Shown: positions 24,671 through 33,782, counted from the first letter of the stretch. The stretch: 64,000 bases of DNA from Antarcticimicrobium sediminis (GCF_004348975.1 NZ_SMFP01000006.1:124001-188000), one strand, 5' to 3'. The notes: generated from the sequence alone by a model not told the origin. Translations and numbers: made by a program.

Positions 24671-25156
24671 ATGGAAAAAACAGGCGACGATATCGGAATC
24701 GGGGATTTCTGGCGCACCCTTGGCGAACGCCCGATCGGGGCCACGCTGGTGACGACCGACAGCGCAGAGGGACCGCAAGGCTTTCTCGGGCTGTCGGCGG
24801 CCCATGTAACTGCCAACCCGCCCACAATGCTCGTATCCATCGACAAGAAAACCTCGGCGCTGGCCGGGGTTCTGGATAAGGGGCATTTCGCCGTGAACTT
24901 CCTGCCGGAAGGCTATGCAGAAATGGCAAACGCGTTTGGCGGCAAGGGCGACAAGGTGTTTGACCCGGACAAATGGGGCACGTTCGCTACCGGTGCCCCC
25001 GTGTTGAACGATGCCCTTGGGGTGTTCGACTGCGAGGTAAGCAAAGTGGTCGAGCAGGGCGACATCTCGATCGTGATCGGTCTGGTCAAAGGTGTCAAAG
25101 CCGCGGACGGTGGCGCGCCGCTGATCTTTCACAGGGGCAAGTTTCTGTCAGAGTGA
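24671..25156 (+). CDS. Flavin reductase-like protein (RutF/HpaC family)
   Basis: A 161-residue FMN-binding split-barrel protein: 'RPIGATLVTTDSAEGPQGFL', LSAAHVTANPPTMLVSIDK, 'GHFAVNFLPEGYAEMANAFGGK' and FDCEVSKVVEQGDISIVIG. These match short-chain flavin reductases (RutF, HpaC, NtaB) that supply reduced FMN to a two-component monooxygenase. GAAAGGA at 24658-24664 supports ATG 24671. A truncated rutA-like monooxygenase lies next to it on the opposite strand, which makes RutF the nearest guess. The partner monooxygenase here is broken. Confidence 0.82.
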   Translation: MEKTGDDIGIGDFWRTLGERPIGATLVTTDSAEGPQGFLGLSAAHVTANPPTMLVSIDKKTSALAGVLDKGHFAVNFLPEGYAEMANAFGGKGDKVFDPDKWGTFATGAPVLNDALGVFDCEVSKVVEQGDISIVIGLVKGVKAADGGAPLIFHRGKFLSE

Positions 25157-25866
25157 TTGCAGACAATCGCAAAGGAAAGGCCCGCGTGATGCGGGCCTTT
25201 CTTGTTTGCCACAAGGCGGCTGCGACAGGCTTTGCCCCTTGTGCGAGCCGGCTATCTGAAGGGCGTCGCGCGACGTCATCGGGGGCTGGATTTCGGTGCC
25301 AAATTTGTCCAAGCCAACAAGGAAATTGTCGAACACCGTCATGATGCCTTTGACGCCGGGGACTGCCGCCGCTTCGTCCAGCATGGCGGCGATCGTGGCG
25401 TAAGAGCCGATCAATGTGCCCATGTTAAAGTTCGCGGCACCTTCCGGCAGGTTGATCTCCTTGGCCGTCGCATTGTCATCCGCCTGATCATCCTGCGCCC
25501 CTTGGACGCCCATATAGGACAGCGCTTCCAGATCCGCGCCTTCGCGATAGGTTTCCCATTTGGCTTGCGCGGCTTCGTCCGTCTCATCCGAAATGATCAT
25601 GAACAGCACATAGGCACCGACATCGCGACCGGACTTTTCCGCCGTCGAGAGCAGGGCTTCACATACGAGGGTAAACTTGGTCGGCGTGTTGATGCCTTGC
25701 CCCATGACAAAGGAATAATCGGTGTATTCGGCAGAGAATTGCAAACCGCGTTCGGATTGACCGGCCGCAAGCAGTTCAATTTTGCTTTCCGGCTGCGGTT
25801 TCATCACGCAGTCATCCATCGTGAAATGCTTGCCTTTGAAATCAGCCAACCGTTGTTCCCAATCGG
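25148..25866 (-). pseudogene. rutA: rutA-like monooxygenase remnant, 5' half missing
   Basis: Translation from about 25866 down to 25265 closely resembles the C-terminal half of RutA, the FMN-dependent pyrimidine monooxygenase: DFKGKHFTMDDCVMKPQPES, 'AGQSERGLQFSAEYTDYSFV', GRDVGAYVLFMIISDETDEA, 'KWETYREGADLEALSYMGVQG', NMGTLIGSYATIAAMLDEAA and KFGTEIQPPM. RutA is about 360-380 residues; only about 200 are left. Upstream of 25866 the frame stays open but shows no family similarity, and the FMN-binding N-terminal half is absent. Downstream the frame reads through the flavin reductase terminator to 25148. The deletion and the opposite orientation to the flavin reductase point to a rearranged, decayed locus. 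Confidence 0.65.
25175..25201 (+). terminator. Terminator of the flavin reductase gene
   Basis: GAAAGGCCCGC 25175-25185 pairs exactly with GCGGGCCTTTC 25191-25201 around a five-base loop, followed by TTGTTT. It starts 18 bp after the flavin reductase stop codon. Confidence 0.8.
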
Positions 25867-26063
25867 AATAGATACGCCCATGTCCATCTGCTAGGTTTCC
25901 CGTAGAGTCTTCCATTTGTTCGGACTTTAACGGGCACAATGAGAGGGCACGTAGGAGAAAAATTCGGCGGGATGTCCAAAGAAATTCAGGGGTGGCTGAG
26001 GATGGGGCGGGGGAGCAGATAATTTGCACCCAGCCCGTTAATGAGGTGAAGTGTTGATCGAAA

Positions 26064-26822
26064 TCAGGTGGACGACAGCGTCGTGTGATACGTAAAGTTG
26101 TCACCGCGATAGTATTGCACGGCGTACTCCAGCAACCGCGCGCCCGACCCCATATAACGCCGGGTCATCGTTAGCCCAAGATCGCCGGGCTTGCGGCCCA
26201 AATCATGTGCGATCTCTTCCGGCAGATGGATCGCACGTACATCCTGATGGATTTCCTTGACCCGTTCGCCCGACTTCTCTTCGACCAGGCTGAACAAGGC
26301 AACGCGCAGAACATCGATGTCGCTGACGACACTTTTTAGGCGCGGGTCAAGGTAAACTTCGTTTACGCAGAATGGGTTATCCTCTCCGGCATAGTAACGA
26401 GGGCCGGACAGGTAGAAGAATTTCCGCCCTGGCCGCACGCCCATTTCCGTTGCCGTTTGGCCGCGCACCTCGACCATTTTGCGGGTCTTGAAGTGCCACT
26501 CCGTCGCGCGGGCAAAGTCGAACAGTCCGCCCCTTGAGTCTGCTGTAAAGCGCGATCGCCAATCGTCTTCGACCGCTTCGACCCGGGTGCCGACCCCCTT
26601 GCGCGCCGACAGCATACCCCGCTCTCGGAGTTGAGCGATCGCTTGACGCACAGTGTGGCGGGAAACGCCCAATATTTCGGCAAGCTCCGCTTCGGGCGGC
26701 AGCAATGTCCCCACACCATAGGTGTTGTCATCGATCAATTTCTGAAGGTGCCGAGCAACTTGAAGGTAACGCGGTGTGCCTTTTTCGAATGTCAGCTTCA
26801 TTTCGACTGCTTGACCATCCAT
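26064..26822 (-). CDS. GntR-family regulator, HutC/UTRA subfamily
   Basis: A protein of about 252 residues. The N-terminal winged helix has 'GTPRYLQVARHLQKLIDD' and EILGVSRHTVRQAIAQLRE. The UTRA domain covers about residues 100-250 ('GRKFFYLSGPRYYAGEDNPF', 'NEVYLDPRL', 'LEYAVQYYRGDNFTYH'). ATG 26822 is chosen over TTG 26825; AAGGA lies about 10 bases before it. It is divergent from the small gene and amidase at 26929-28472, and a 14-bp palindrome sits between them. HutC-type regulators usually repress a neighbouring catabolic operon until its substrate or product binds. Confidence 0.88.
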   Translation of the reverse strand: MDGQAVEMKLTFEKGTPRYLQVARHLQKLIDDNTYGVGTLLPPEAELAEILGVSRHTVRQAIAQLRERGMLSARKGVGTRVEAVEDDWRSRFTADSRGGLFDFARATEWHFKTRKMVEVRGQTATEMGVRPGRKFFYLSGPRYYAGEDNPFCVNEVYLDPRLKSVVSDIDVLRVALFSLVEEKSGERVKEIHQDVRAIHLPEEIAHDLGRKPGDLGLTMTRRYMGSGARLLEYAVQYYRGDNFTYHTTLSST

Positions 26823-26838
26823 CAAAGTGCATCCTTAT

Positions 26839-26852
26839 TAAGTTCGAACTTA
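26839..26852. promoter_or_regulatory. Perfect 14-bp palindrome, likely HutC-type operator
   Basis: TAAGTTCGAACTTA reads the same on both strands and lies 17 bp from the start of the GntR/HutC gene. It is placed to control the regulator itself and, in the other direction, the amidase operon. Confidence 0.65.
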
Positions 26853-26859
26853 CCGCGAT

Positions 26860-26874
26860 AATTGCACAGCAATT
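26860..26874. promoter_or_regulatory. Second inverted repeat in the divergent region
   Basis: AATTGC 26860-26865 and GCAATT 26869-26874 are separated by three bases. It lies 7 bp from the 14-bp palindrome and 54 bp before the small gene at 26929. It may be a second operator or part of the promoter. Confidence 0.35.
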
Positions 26875-26928
26875 CGGGTGTGTCACCCATCCGCGCGCGC
26901 AGACATACAACCAAAAGGATAATGAGGC

Positions 26929-27102
26929 ATGGAAAAACTCACGGATATTCTGGCCGGGCGCGCTTTGACGCCAACCGAGGAGGCGATTTTGCCGGATCAG
27001 GCCGCGCGGACCATGAAGGGAATCATGGAGCACCCTTTATTGCGCCAAGATGTGGAGATTCCCGATCTTGTGGCGGTCGATCCAAGCGAGGACCGGATAT
27101 GA
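26929..27102 (+). CDS. Small 57-residue protein coupled to the amidase
   Basis: An ATG at 26929 starts a 57-codon frame (MEKLTDILAGRALTPTEEAI ... DPSEDRI) whose TGA overlaps the amidase ATG (ATGA). AAAGGAT at 26914-26920 and GAGG at 26924-26927 are possible ribosome binding sites. It is acidic and predicted mostly helical, with no signal peptide or Cys. I do not recognise it. Its size and strict coupling recall small helper subunits of amidase-signature enzymes (GatC, AtzG), but I see no clear sequence similarity to them. Confidence 0.6.
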   Translation: MEKLTDILAGRALTPTEEAILPDQAARTMKGIMEHPLLRQDVEIPDLVAVDPSEDRI

Positions 27103-28472
27103 GCGCCTCCATAGATCAAATCGCAGCCGCCCGCGTCCAAGCCGCCGACGCCGAAGAACAGCTTGCCCCCTACCTTGCCGCAGCCGCCGCTGAGCCGACG
27201 ATCTTTTCCAAAGTCGAGGCCGAGGATGCCCGTGCCCAGGCCCGTGCTTTGGACGCGCTTGCGGCAAAGGGTCAATCTGCCGGGCCGCTCCACGGTGTGC
27301 CGCTTGCGCATAAAGATATGTATGACCGGGTCGGGCAGGTGACGGGGTTTGGCGCCAAAGCCGGGTGCGGCAAGCTGGCGACGGCCACCTGTACGGTGCT
27401 CGCCCGATTGGATGCGGCGGGGCAGGTGGATATCGGCAGGCTGCGGATGTCCGAGTTCGCGTTGGGGGCGACCGGGCACAATCATCATTGGGGAATCCCG
27501 CGCAATACGATCAAGCCCGGCGCGATTTCCGGTGGGTCTTCGTCCGGGGCCGGTGCTGCCGTGGGCGCAGGCTTGGTCCGGGCAGCGCTTGGATCGGACA
27601 CCGGCGGGTCGATCCGCCTGCCCGCAGCTTGCAACGGCGTTGTCGGCTTCAAGCCGACCCAAGGCCGGGCGCCCGTGACCGGGGTCATGCCGCTGTCGTT
27701 TTCTCAAGACACCATCGGGCCGCTCGCCGCCACCGTGGCCGAAGCACGGTTGGTGCTGTCGATCATCGCGGGACCGGACCAGATCGATCCGGCCTGTCGG
27801 GACGTCGCACCCATGCGCCAACGCGCCAAACCTTTGCCCGCCGGATTGCGTGTTGGTTTTGCGTCGGGCGAGCTTCTCGCGCCGGCCAGCGCCCGCATGA
27901 CCGCAGCGATTGAAGCTGTGCGCAGCCTTTTGCAGGCCGGGGGGCACGCCACATGCGATCTTGACCTTGATCTTCTCGCGACCCTTGGCGAGGCGGCAAA
28001 TGCCATCGCGATGAGCGAAGCGGCTGCGGTGCACGCGGATCGTCTTGCCGCGGCCCCCGAAACCTATGGGGACCAGCTGCGCACACGCTTGGCGCAGGCC
28101 GTGGCGATACCGGGGTTTGCCTATGTTAGGGCCCGCCAGATCCAGCGGTTGGCGCGCAAGGACATGTTTGAAAAGGTTTTCGGTACAGCCGATCTTTTCA
28201 TCATTCCGACGCTGTTCGATGTGCCCCCGACGGAGGCGGACATGAACCTGGGCGGGGCCCCGGGCGCTGCGGCCATGATCGGTCAACTGGCCCACTATAC
28301 CCGCCCGATCAGCGTTCTGGGCTTTCCCGCGCTTTCCCTGCCCGTGGCGCAGACGCCAGAGGGGCCACTTTCGATTCAAATCGTTGGGCCAGACTGGTCC
28401 GAGGATCTGATTGCCGATCTGGGCGAGTGGCTTGAAACGGCCCTTGCATCGACGTTTTCATCTGCCGGGTGA
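27099..28472 (+). CDS. Amidase (amidase-signature family)
   Basis: A 457-residue hydrolase with the full Ser-cisSer-Lys set: Lys in 'GVPLAHKDMYD', the cis-Ser in 'PGAISGGSSSGAGAAVGAGL' and the nucleophile Ser in GSDTGGSIRLPAACNGVVGF. 'KPTQGRAPVTGVMPLSFSQD' follows, as usual. The open frame extends upstream, but ATG 27099 is taken because it overlaps the stop of the small gene and because homology begins there. It releases ammonia from an unknown amide in the cytoplasm. The divergent HutC-type regulator probably controls it. It resembles AtzE/GatA-like enzymes rather than nitrilase-type amidases. Confidence 0.87.
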   Translation: MSASIDQIAAARVQAADAEEQLAPYLAAAAAEPTIFSKVEAEDARAQARALDALAAKGQSAGPLHGVPLAHKDMYDRVGQVTGFGAKAGCGKLATATCTVLARLDAAGQVDIGRLRMSEFALGATGHNHHWGIPRNTIKPGAISGGSSSGAGAAVGAGLVRAALGSDTGGSIRLPAACNGVVGFKPTQGRAPVTGVMPLSFSQDTIGPLAATVAEARLVLSIIAGPDQIDPACRDVAPMRQRAKPLPAGLRVGFASGELLAPASARMTAAIEAVRSLLQAGGHATCDLDLDLLATLGEAANAIAMSEAAAVHADRLAAAPETYGDQLRTRLAQAVAIPGFAYVRARQIQRLARKDMFEKVFGTADLFIIPTLFDVPPTEADMNLGGAPGAAAMIGQLAHYTRPISVLGFPALSLPVAQTPEGPLSIQIVGPDWSEDLIADLGEWLETALASTFSSAG

Positions 28473-28646
28473 GCAAAACTCAGTCCCTGCGTGGGGGGCT
28501 GTTGGGCGTGTTCAACTGGCCGAGCCACGATTGCGCGCTTCGGATGTCCCATCTCCGTATAGGTTGATCGTTGTCAAAGCAGCCCTTCACGGCTGAGAAT
28601 ACGATTCGTTTAGTGTGCCGGGACCGGCGCGGCAGGGGAGGGGCGA

Positions 28647-30536
28647 ATGGCAGTCTTGCAAAGGTGCGCATTCCGGATCGCAATCACGCTGGCGATAGTG
28701 GGGCTGGCTGCTCCGGTGGTCGCCGATGAGAAGTTCCAGAAAATTCTGATGCGCGTGGAAAACGAAGGCACGATCCGAGAGAAGGTCGTCGAGTTCACGA
28801 TCAATCCAGAGGTCAAAGACCGGCTCGCCACGATGCGCAGTTTTGTGTCGGAGCGTGGCCTGAGCCAGATGACGAATTCGCAGATCGTGTCCAACCGTGA
28901 GGCGATGGAAAAGGCCGCCGCCACCGAAGGCTGGGACACGTTCAACCTTGGCTTTGGCACGGGCGGCGCCGTCGGCACTGTCGCGGAAAATGTTCTGGAA
29001 ATGGGCGGCTTGAAGAACGTCAACAGCGCGATGACAAACTTGGGCTTGTTCATGACGGTTTGGCAGGTGAACATTGATCTGTGTTCAGGCGACATTCAGT
29101 CGGCGGGCCGGAACGCTTACAAAGGTATTTTGGGCTATGCCATCGGCACATGGGGCAGCTCGGCGTTGCAAGTCGGCAATGTGGCGACCTTCGTGATCGA
29201 CGTGGCGTTGCAGGAGTTTGGTAAAGGCGCATGGCTGGCCCGCACCGACGCTTGGCGGCAGGTCTATACCAAGTATTACCGCGAGCGTGAGGCCAATGCC
29301 GAGGCCGGAGAATACGGCGTGCAACCGCTTTGGACCGAATCCAAAGAGAAGAAACTGGAACGCGTCAAAGGGCAGACAGAAGGCGGGCGCACGATCAACG
29401 AGTGGAAGTTCCTGCTCGATTATTACCGCCAGAAAGCGCACAGCTCGGCGGGGTTTGAGGCCTTGGTTCAGACAGAAGTCCAGCGTTATGTTGGTCGGTT
29501 TTGGGACAGTGACGACTTTCAAGTCGAAAGCCGCAACATCGACAGTGGATCGTGGGGCTTTGGTCGTGGTGCCAGCCTGACCGTCGAAATCAAGGAAAAC
29601 CTGGAAGCTGAGCATCGCGCCAAGCTGATGGCCGTCCTTGTGAAAAAGGTGTTTCCCGAGATTGCGCGGCGGCAATGGTATCGTTCGCTTGAAGGTGTTG
29701 TCAGAGACCTGAACGACAAAACCCGATTGGAGCTGAACGACGTGATCCGCATCGATGTCGGCGCGTTCGATCTTGTCGCGCCTGCAAAGATCGTTTTGAA
29801 GAAACCCAATGGCGGCGAATGGACGGGAAGCCTGCAGCCCAACAAACCGCGCACCTTGCAGATCACCAAACTGGCGATGCTCAAGGCCGGCTGGCCAACC
29901 GAGATCTCGCTCGAGCTGCCGGAAGGCACGCAGACCCGCCCGCTGGTGCCAATCAACGACATTGCTGTAATTTCGTTTGGTGAGCCCGTCACGCCGATGA
30001 TTACCGTTTATGACCGCAAGGAAAGCGCGCAAAGCTGCACCGTCACGACGATCTTGCTGAATGGTGAACGCACGGTGCGTACAGAGACCCGAGCCGCTGT
30101 CACAGGGGATCTGGATATTGCGAGCTATCCTATCGGTGAGCCACCGAATTTCTCGATCAGCTTGGTCATGGGCGATTTCAACGGGGACGACTGGGTGGCA
30201 GCCTCCCCTGGCGCAGTGGGATATGGCGGATCAGGCTTCTATTTCACGGCGCCGCGATATGAAGACATCCAAAGGATAACGGCCTGCGAAGGCGGTCTGT
30301 TGGTGGGCGGTAGCTTGGCGAAGGCAGATTGCACGGTTGAGCGTCGCATAGACAGTGAAGACGCCAAGGGCACACGCATCGAAACCCTCTGCACCTCGAA
30401 AATAACGATAGAACCTAAAGGCGTCTATGCGACAGTGGGCGAGCAGATGAAATACATCCCACTTGATGGCGATGTCGGCAAAGACCTACGCAACGTTTTG
30501 ATTCAGGGCATGTCAAAAACGCAAGGAAACAACTGA
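28647..30536 (+). CDS. Exported protein of unknown function
   Basis: A 629-residue protein starting at ATG 28647 after a GGGGAGGGG sequence. A signal peptide (RCAFRIAITLAIVGLAAPVVA) ends at about residue 26. Residues 95-190 are Gly/Ala-rich with hydrophobic helices ('LGFGTGGAVGTVAENVLEMG', 'GILGYAIGTWGSSALQVGN'), unusual in a soluble secreted protein and reminiscent of a membrane-inserting segment. Residues 190-300 are charged and helical. The C-terminal 250 residues look beta-rich. I recognise no family. It is coupled to the next gene by TGATG, so the two products likely work together in the envelope. Confidence 0.7.
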   Translation: MAVLQRCAFRIAITLAIVGLAAPVVADEKFQKILMRVENEGTIREKVVEFTINPEVKDRLATMRSFVSERGLSQMTNSQIVSNREAMEKAAATEGWDTFNLGFGTGGAVGTVAENVLEMGGLKNVNSAMTNLGLFMTVWQVNIDLCSGDIQSAGRNAYKGILGYAIGTWGSSALQVGNVATFVIDVALQEFGKGAWLARTDAWRQVYTKYYREREANAEAGEYGVQPLWTESKEKKLERVKGQTEGGRTINEWKFLLDYYRQKAHSSAGFEALVQTEVQRYVGRFWDSDDFQVESRNIDSGSWGFGRGASLTVEIKENLEAEHRAKLMAVLVKKVFPEIARRQWYRSLEGVVRDLNDKTRLELNDVIRIDVGAFDLVAPAKIVLKKPNGGEWTGSLQPNKPRTLQITKLAMLKAGWPTEISLELPEGTQTRPLVPINDIAVISFGEPVTPMITVYDRKESAQSCTVTTILLNGERTVRTETRAAVTGDLDIASYPIGEPPNFSISLVMGDFNGDDWVAASPGAVGYGGSGFYFTAPRYEDIQRITACEGGLLVGGSLAKADCTVERRIDSEDAKGTRIETLCTSKITIEPKGVYATVGEQMKYIPLDGDVGKDLRNVLIQGMSKTQGNN

Positions 30537-32977
30537 TGAAACCCTTTATGCTTCCGATTTTGACGGTTTTCTGGATCGCTCAGGCTGTCAGTGGTCACAG
30601 CCAAGACATGCAGTCGCGTATTGACGAACTGGCCGCGGGAATGGACGATTTTGCCCCCTCCGTTGACGAGCTTCCACTTGGCGAGATCGCCGATGATTTC
30701 GGTGACCCCGAAGCCGAAACAGTCGCGCCACAGGCCGCTTCTGAGCCGGCGGTCCAGCCCGAGCCCGAGCCCGCAGCGCCCGTCGCCACGGTGGCCGTCA
30801 TTCCTGAGGGCTGGGACAAGCACAGTTTTCTGGGCATGACTTTTGCTGTTCCTGTTCACTGGAAGAGGATGAGCAAACCCGATGACGATGACGAATTGAT
30901 CTTCGGCGACATCAACATGGCGGAAAAACGGTTTCTGGGGGTAAATGTTACCTACTTTACGCCCGGCCAAGTTGATGATTTTGAAGACGACACCAAAAGC
31001 CTACCCGAAGAAGTCGCAAAGGGGATCGGCATTGACTTGACCGGTGCCGAGCAGGCGTTCAGTTATCCTGATCCGATCGTTGCAGTCGATGGGCGCCGCA
31101 TTTTGCGCAAGAAATTCGTGCTGCGAAAGGACGACTTCTTTGTTTATGCCGAGCTTTTCTACAAGGAAGATTTCAACGAACGCGGCGGTACCGACGCCCT
31201 TGGTATAGTTTCGATGAATAAACCAGAGGCAGAGGTCGCCCCGCTCCTAGAGCGATTCGCGGGCACTGTTGGCTTGGAGGCAGCCCCAGAGCCAGAAGCG
31301 CAAACAGGGGTCGATGGGCTGGTCAACTATTCGCTTCCCCTGCCAAAAGGCTGGAAGCGCCAATTCAACAGCTCGGATGCGATCAACTTTCTAAGCACAC
31401 CGACCTACAGCGCCTCGCTTGGGGTCAATGTCGGATATCGCGCGCGCGAGAACTGGAGTTCGGATAGCGAGTATGACGGCGCGCCGGAAATTTCACGCGG
31501 CGAGATCTTCGGGCAGCCGGCAACGCTCAAGACAGGGATGACGAATGAGCCGTACATGCAGGTTGGCTACAGTTTTGTCAAAGCGCTGCGCAAGGTTTAC
31601 AAACTTGACAAATGTCTGGCCAATGGCGACCTGATCGTCATCCAGCAGTATGCTGCCAAAAGCTGGCTTGAAAGCACGGGCTATGACAGCCTGATGGCGA
31701 CGATGAGCCTCACGCTGCCTGCTGATGCCATTGATTGCCCTGTTGAGGGGGCGGCAACGCCAACCCCCGCAACAACACCAGCCCCCACGCCCGAGACGGC
31801 CTCAGGCTGGACGACATATACCAACAGCCGTTTTGGCACCTCGCTCGACTATCCGACCTCGCATTTTCAACCCGCAGGCGCCGCCCCCGAAAATGGCGAT
31901 GGGCGCAGCTTTGTCAGCCCCGATAGGCAGGCCGAGGTGTTGGTTTGGGGCGCACACAACGCGCTGGAACAGACACCACAGCAGATGATGGAGGAGGTCC
32001 GCTCCAGCCATACAAGCGGCACTGTCATTTCGCAGCAGGCGGATGCAAGCGGCTTCACGATCAAACTGTTGGAGGGTGCGAAGCTTATCCAGCAAAGGAG
32101 CATCCTTGATGGCGGCAACGTCGTGCACAGTCTTCTGGTGCGCTACCCCGCCAATCAGGATGGCAAATACGGGGAGGTCGTGCAGGCCATGATCGCCTCG
32201 TTAAGCGCGCCTGCGGCGGAGGCGGCGCCGCCAACGGCGTCGGCTGCGGTGTCCGATATGGAACAAGCCTTCTGGAACAGCGTCAAAGGGATGACACGGG
32301 CGGATGGCTTTGAGGCCTATCTTCAGCAGTTTCCAAACGGTGCCTATGCCGCCGAGGCCCGCCAGCGCATCGCAGATTTGACCGCTCCGGCGCCGTCGAC
32401 TGATCCGCAGGTCGAGCTGATCTTCTGGCAATCGATTCAGTCCTCCTCTGATCCGGCGATGTTTCAGGCCTATCTTGACCGCTGGCCCAACGGCACATTT
32501 GCGGTGCTTGCAAGGCTCAACCTGACGCGGTTGACAGCGGTGGCCGTCCCGCCGACCCCGCAACCGGGGCCACAACCCACGCCGCAGGTCAGGGTCACCC
32601 CGAGTGCGCGCAGCTATTACACCCCGGCGCGCAACACCGCTGAGCGCAGCGCCATTATGGATGCCGCGCGGGTGCCGATGCTGCAAGAGTTGGGGCAGAG
32701 GGTAATCTTCCTTGTCAAAACGCTGCGCACGGATGGCGAGTGGTGTTTTCTGATGGCGGAACCGCTGCAACCCAACGGAAGAAAGCTGAACTGGTATTCC
32801 ACGCGCTTTGCCAACGATTGGGCCAATGACGCGATGAGCGACCTTGTGATGGTGCTGATGCACCGGCAGGGCAGCGGCTGGCAGGTCGTCGATTATGTCA
32901 TCGGGCCAACGGACGTGCATTGGTACAATTGGATCGACAGCTACGGCCTGCCCGAGAGATTGTTCAACCCTGGGTGA
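30536..32977 (+). CDS. Exported multidomain protein with FW..YL..PNG repeats, unknown function
   Basis: An 813-residue protein with a signal peptide ending near 'VSGHSQ'. A low-complexity Glu/Pro/Ala stretch is followed by three similar alpha-beta modules of about 130-150 residues: 'FLGMTFAVPVHWKRM' (near 100), 'LVNYSLPLPKGWKRQ' (near 262) and 'NSRFGTSLDYPTSHF' (near 430). Then come two repeats of about 35 residues near 580 and 625 (FWNSVKGMTRADGFEAYLQQ and FWQSIQSSSDPAMFQAYLDR), each ending PNGxxAxxAR. Such repeats occur in alphaproteobacterial exported and caspase-like proteins. A C-terminal domain of about 120 residues follows a Pro/Gln linker. No catalytic motif is seen. It overlaps the previous gene. 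Confidence 0.7.
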   Translation: MKPFMLPILTVFWIAQAVSGHSQDMQSRIDELAAGMDDFAPSVDELPLGEIADDFGDPEAETVAPQAASEPAVQPEPEPAAPVATVAVIPEGWDKHSFLGMTFAVPVHWKRMSKPDDDDELIFGDINMAEKRFLGVNVTYFTPGQVDDFEDDTKSLPEEVAKGIGIDLTGAEQAFSYPDPIVAVDGRRILRKKFVLRKDDFFVYAELFYKEDFNERGGTDALGIVSMNKPEAEVAPLLERFAGTVGLEAAPEPEAQTGVDGLVNYSLPLPKGWKRQFNSSDAINFLSTPTYSASLGVNVGYRARENWSSDSEYDGAPEISRGEIFGQPATLKTGMTNEPYMQVGYSFVKALRKVYKLDKCLANGDLIVIQQYAAKSWLESTGYDSLMATMSLTLPADAIDCPVEGAATPTPATTPAPTPETASGWTTYTNSRFGTSLDYPTSHFQPAGAAPENGDGRSFVSPDRQAEVLVWGAHNALEQTPQQMMEEVRSSHTSGTVISQQADASGFTIKLLEGAKLIQQRSILDGGNVVHSLLVRYPANQDGKYGEVVQAMIASLSAPAAEAAPPTASAAVSDMEQAFWNSVKGMTRADGFEAYLQQFPNGAYAAEARQRIADLTAPAPSTDPQVELIFWQSIQSSSDPAMFQAYLDRWPNGTFAVLARLNLTRLTAVAVPPTPQPGPQPTPQVRVTPSARSYYTPARNTAERSAIMDAARVPMLQELGQRVIFLVKTLRTDGEWCFLMAEPLQPNGRKLNWYSTRFANDWANDAMSDLVMVLMHRQGSGWQVVDYVIGPTDVHWYNWIDSYGLPERLFNPG

Positions 32978-33079
32978 CCTCGCCTGGGCCGCACCGGAGA
33001 CGGCCGCTTGTAGGGCCTCTCTACAGACCGTTGGGCACTGTAGAAAAGTCCAGTTTGACGGAGTCTCCGGGCCCTCGGA

Positions 33080-33736
33080 TCACCCGTTCGGGACAGCGGT
33101 CGTGAGGCCATCGAAAAAGGTAGTCACGGTGTTGCGGACCGCTGTTTCGATGTCAATTTCAATGCGCTCGCCGTAAACGTATTTGCGGATCGCGATGTAA
33201 AAGACCGCCCCGTGCAGCCCCCAGAACAGCTCGACCTCTTCCTCGGTTAGCGGGGAAGACGCCGCGCCCGGGTCCATTTCGTGGCGCAGTTCCAAGGCTG
33301 CGGGTTGAATGATCTTGGTGCGGATGAGGTCGAGGTAGCGCGCTGTCAGACCGTAGGATTTCAACCCAGAGGACACAAAGATTCTGACCCAGTCATAGTC
33401 GAAAACGCGCCCGGCATATTCAATATAAAACTGCGTCAGTCGCGCCTTCAAGCTGCGGCTGCGGTCCAGGACCAAAGGCTCCCACTCCGGGTTCCAGCGT
33501 TTCACATAGACATGGTCATAGACCCGTTCGATCAGGGCGTCCTTGCTGTCGAAATGTCGATAGATCACGGCGTGGGAGATGCCCATGCGTTTTGCAAGCT
33601 CGCGCGTTTGCCCTTCAAAGCCGCATTCCGCGAAGAACCGGACGGCTTCCGTGACAATCAATTTTTCACGGTCCTCGCGGCGCATGTTTTTGCGGCGCGG
33701 CGCCGTTTCTGTCTGGGGTCCGTTTGATCCGGCCAT
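33080..33736 (-). CDS. TetR-family regulator of the molybdenum hydroxylase operon
   Basis: A 218-residue regulator. The N-terminal HTH spans about residues 25-70 (EAVRFFAECGFEGQTRELAK, 'GISHAVIYRHFDSKDALIERV'). The ligand-binding domain is divergent. It is transcribed away from the coxM-like gene, and two near-identical palindromes lie between them at 33783-33796 and 33838-33851. It most likely represses the downstream hydroxylase/TRAP operon and possibly itself. Confidence 0.88.
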   Translation of the reverse strand: MAGSNGPQTETAPRRKNMRREDREKLIVTEAVRFFAECGFEGQTRELAKRMGISHAVIYRHFDSKDALIERVYDHVYVKRWNPEWEPLVLDRSRSLKARLTQFYIEYAGRVFDYDWVRIFVSSGLKSYGLTARYLDLIRTKIIQPAALELRHEMDPGAASSPLTEEEVELFWGLHGAVFYIAIRKYVYGERIEIDIETAVRNTVTTFFDGLTTAVPNG

Positions 33737-33782
33737 CTGCCTCTCGCTCGTGTTTGGGTCAGGATAGCCCCGTTTGACGAAA

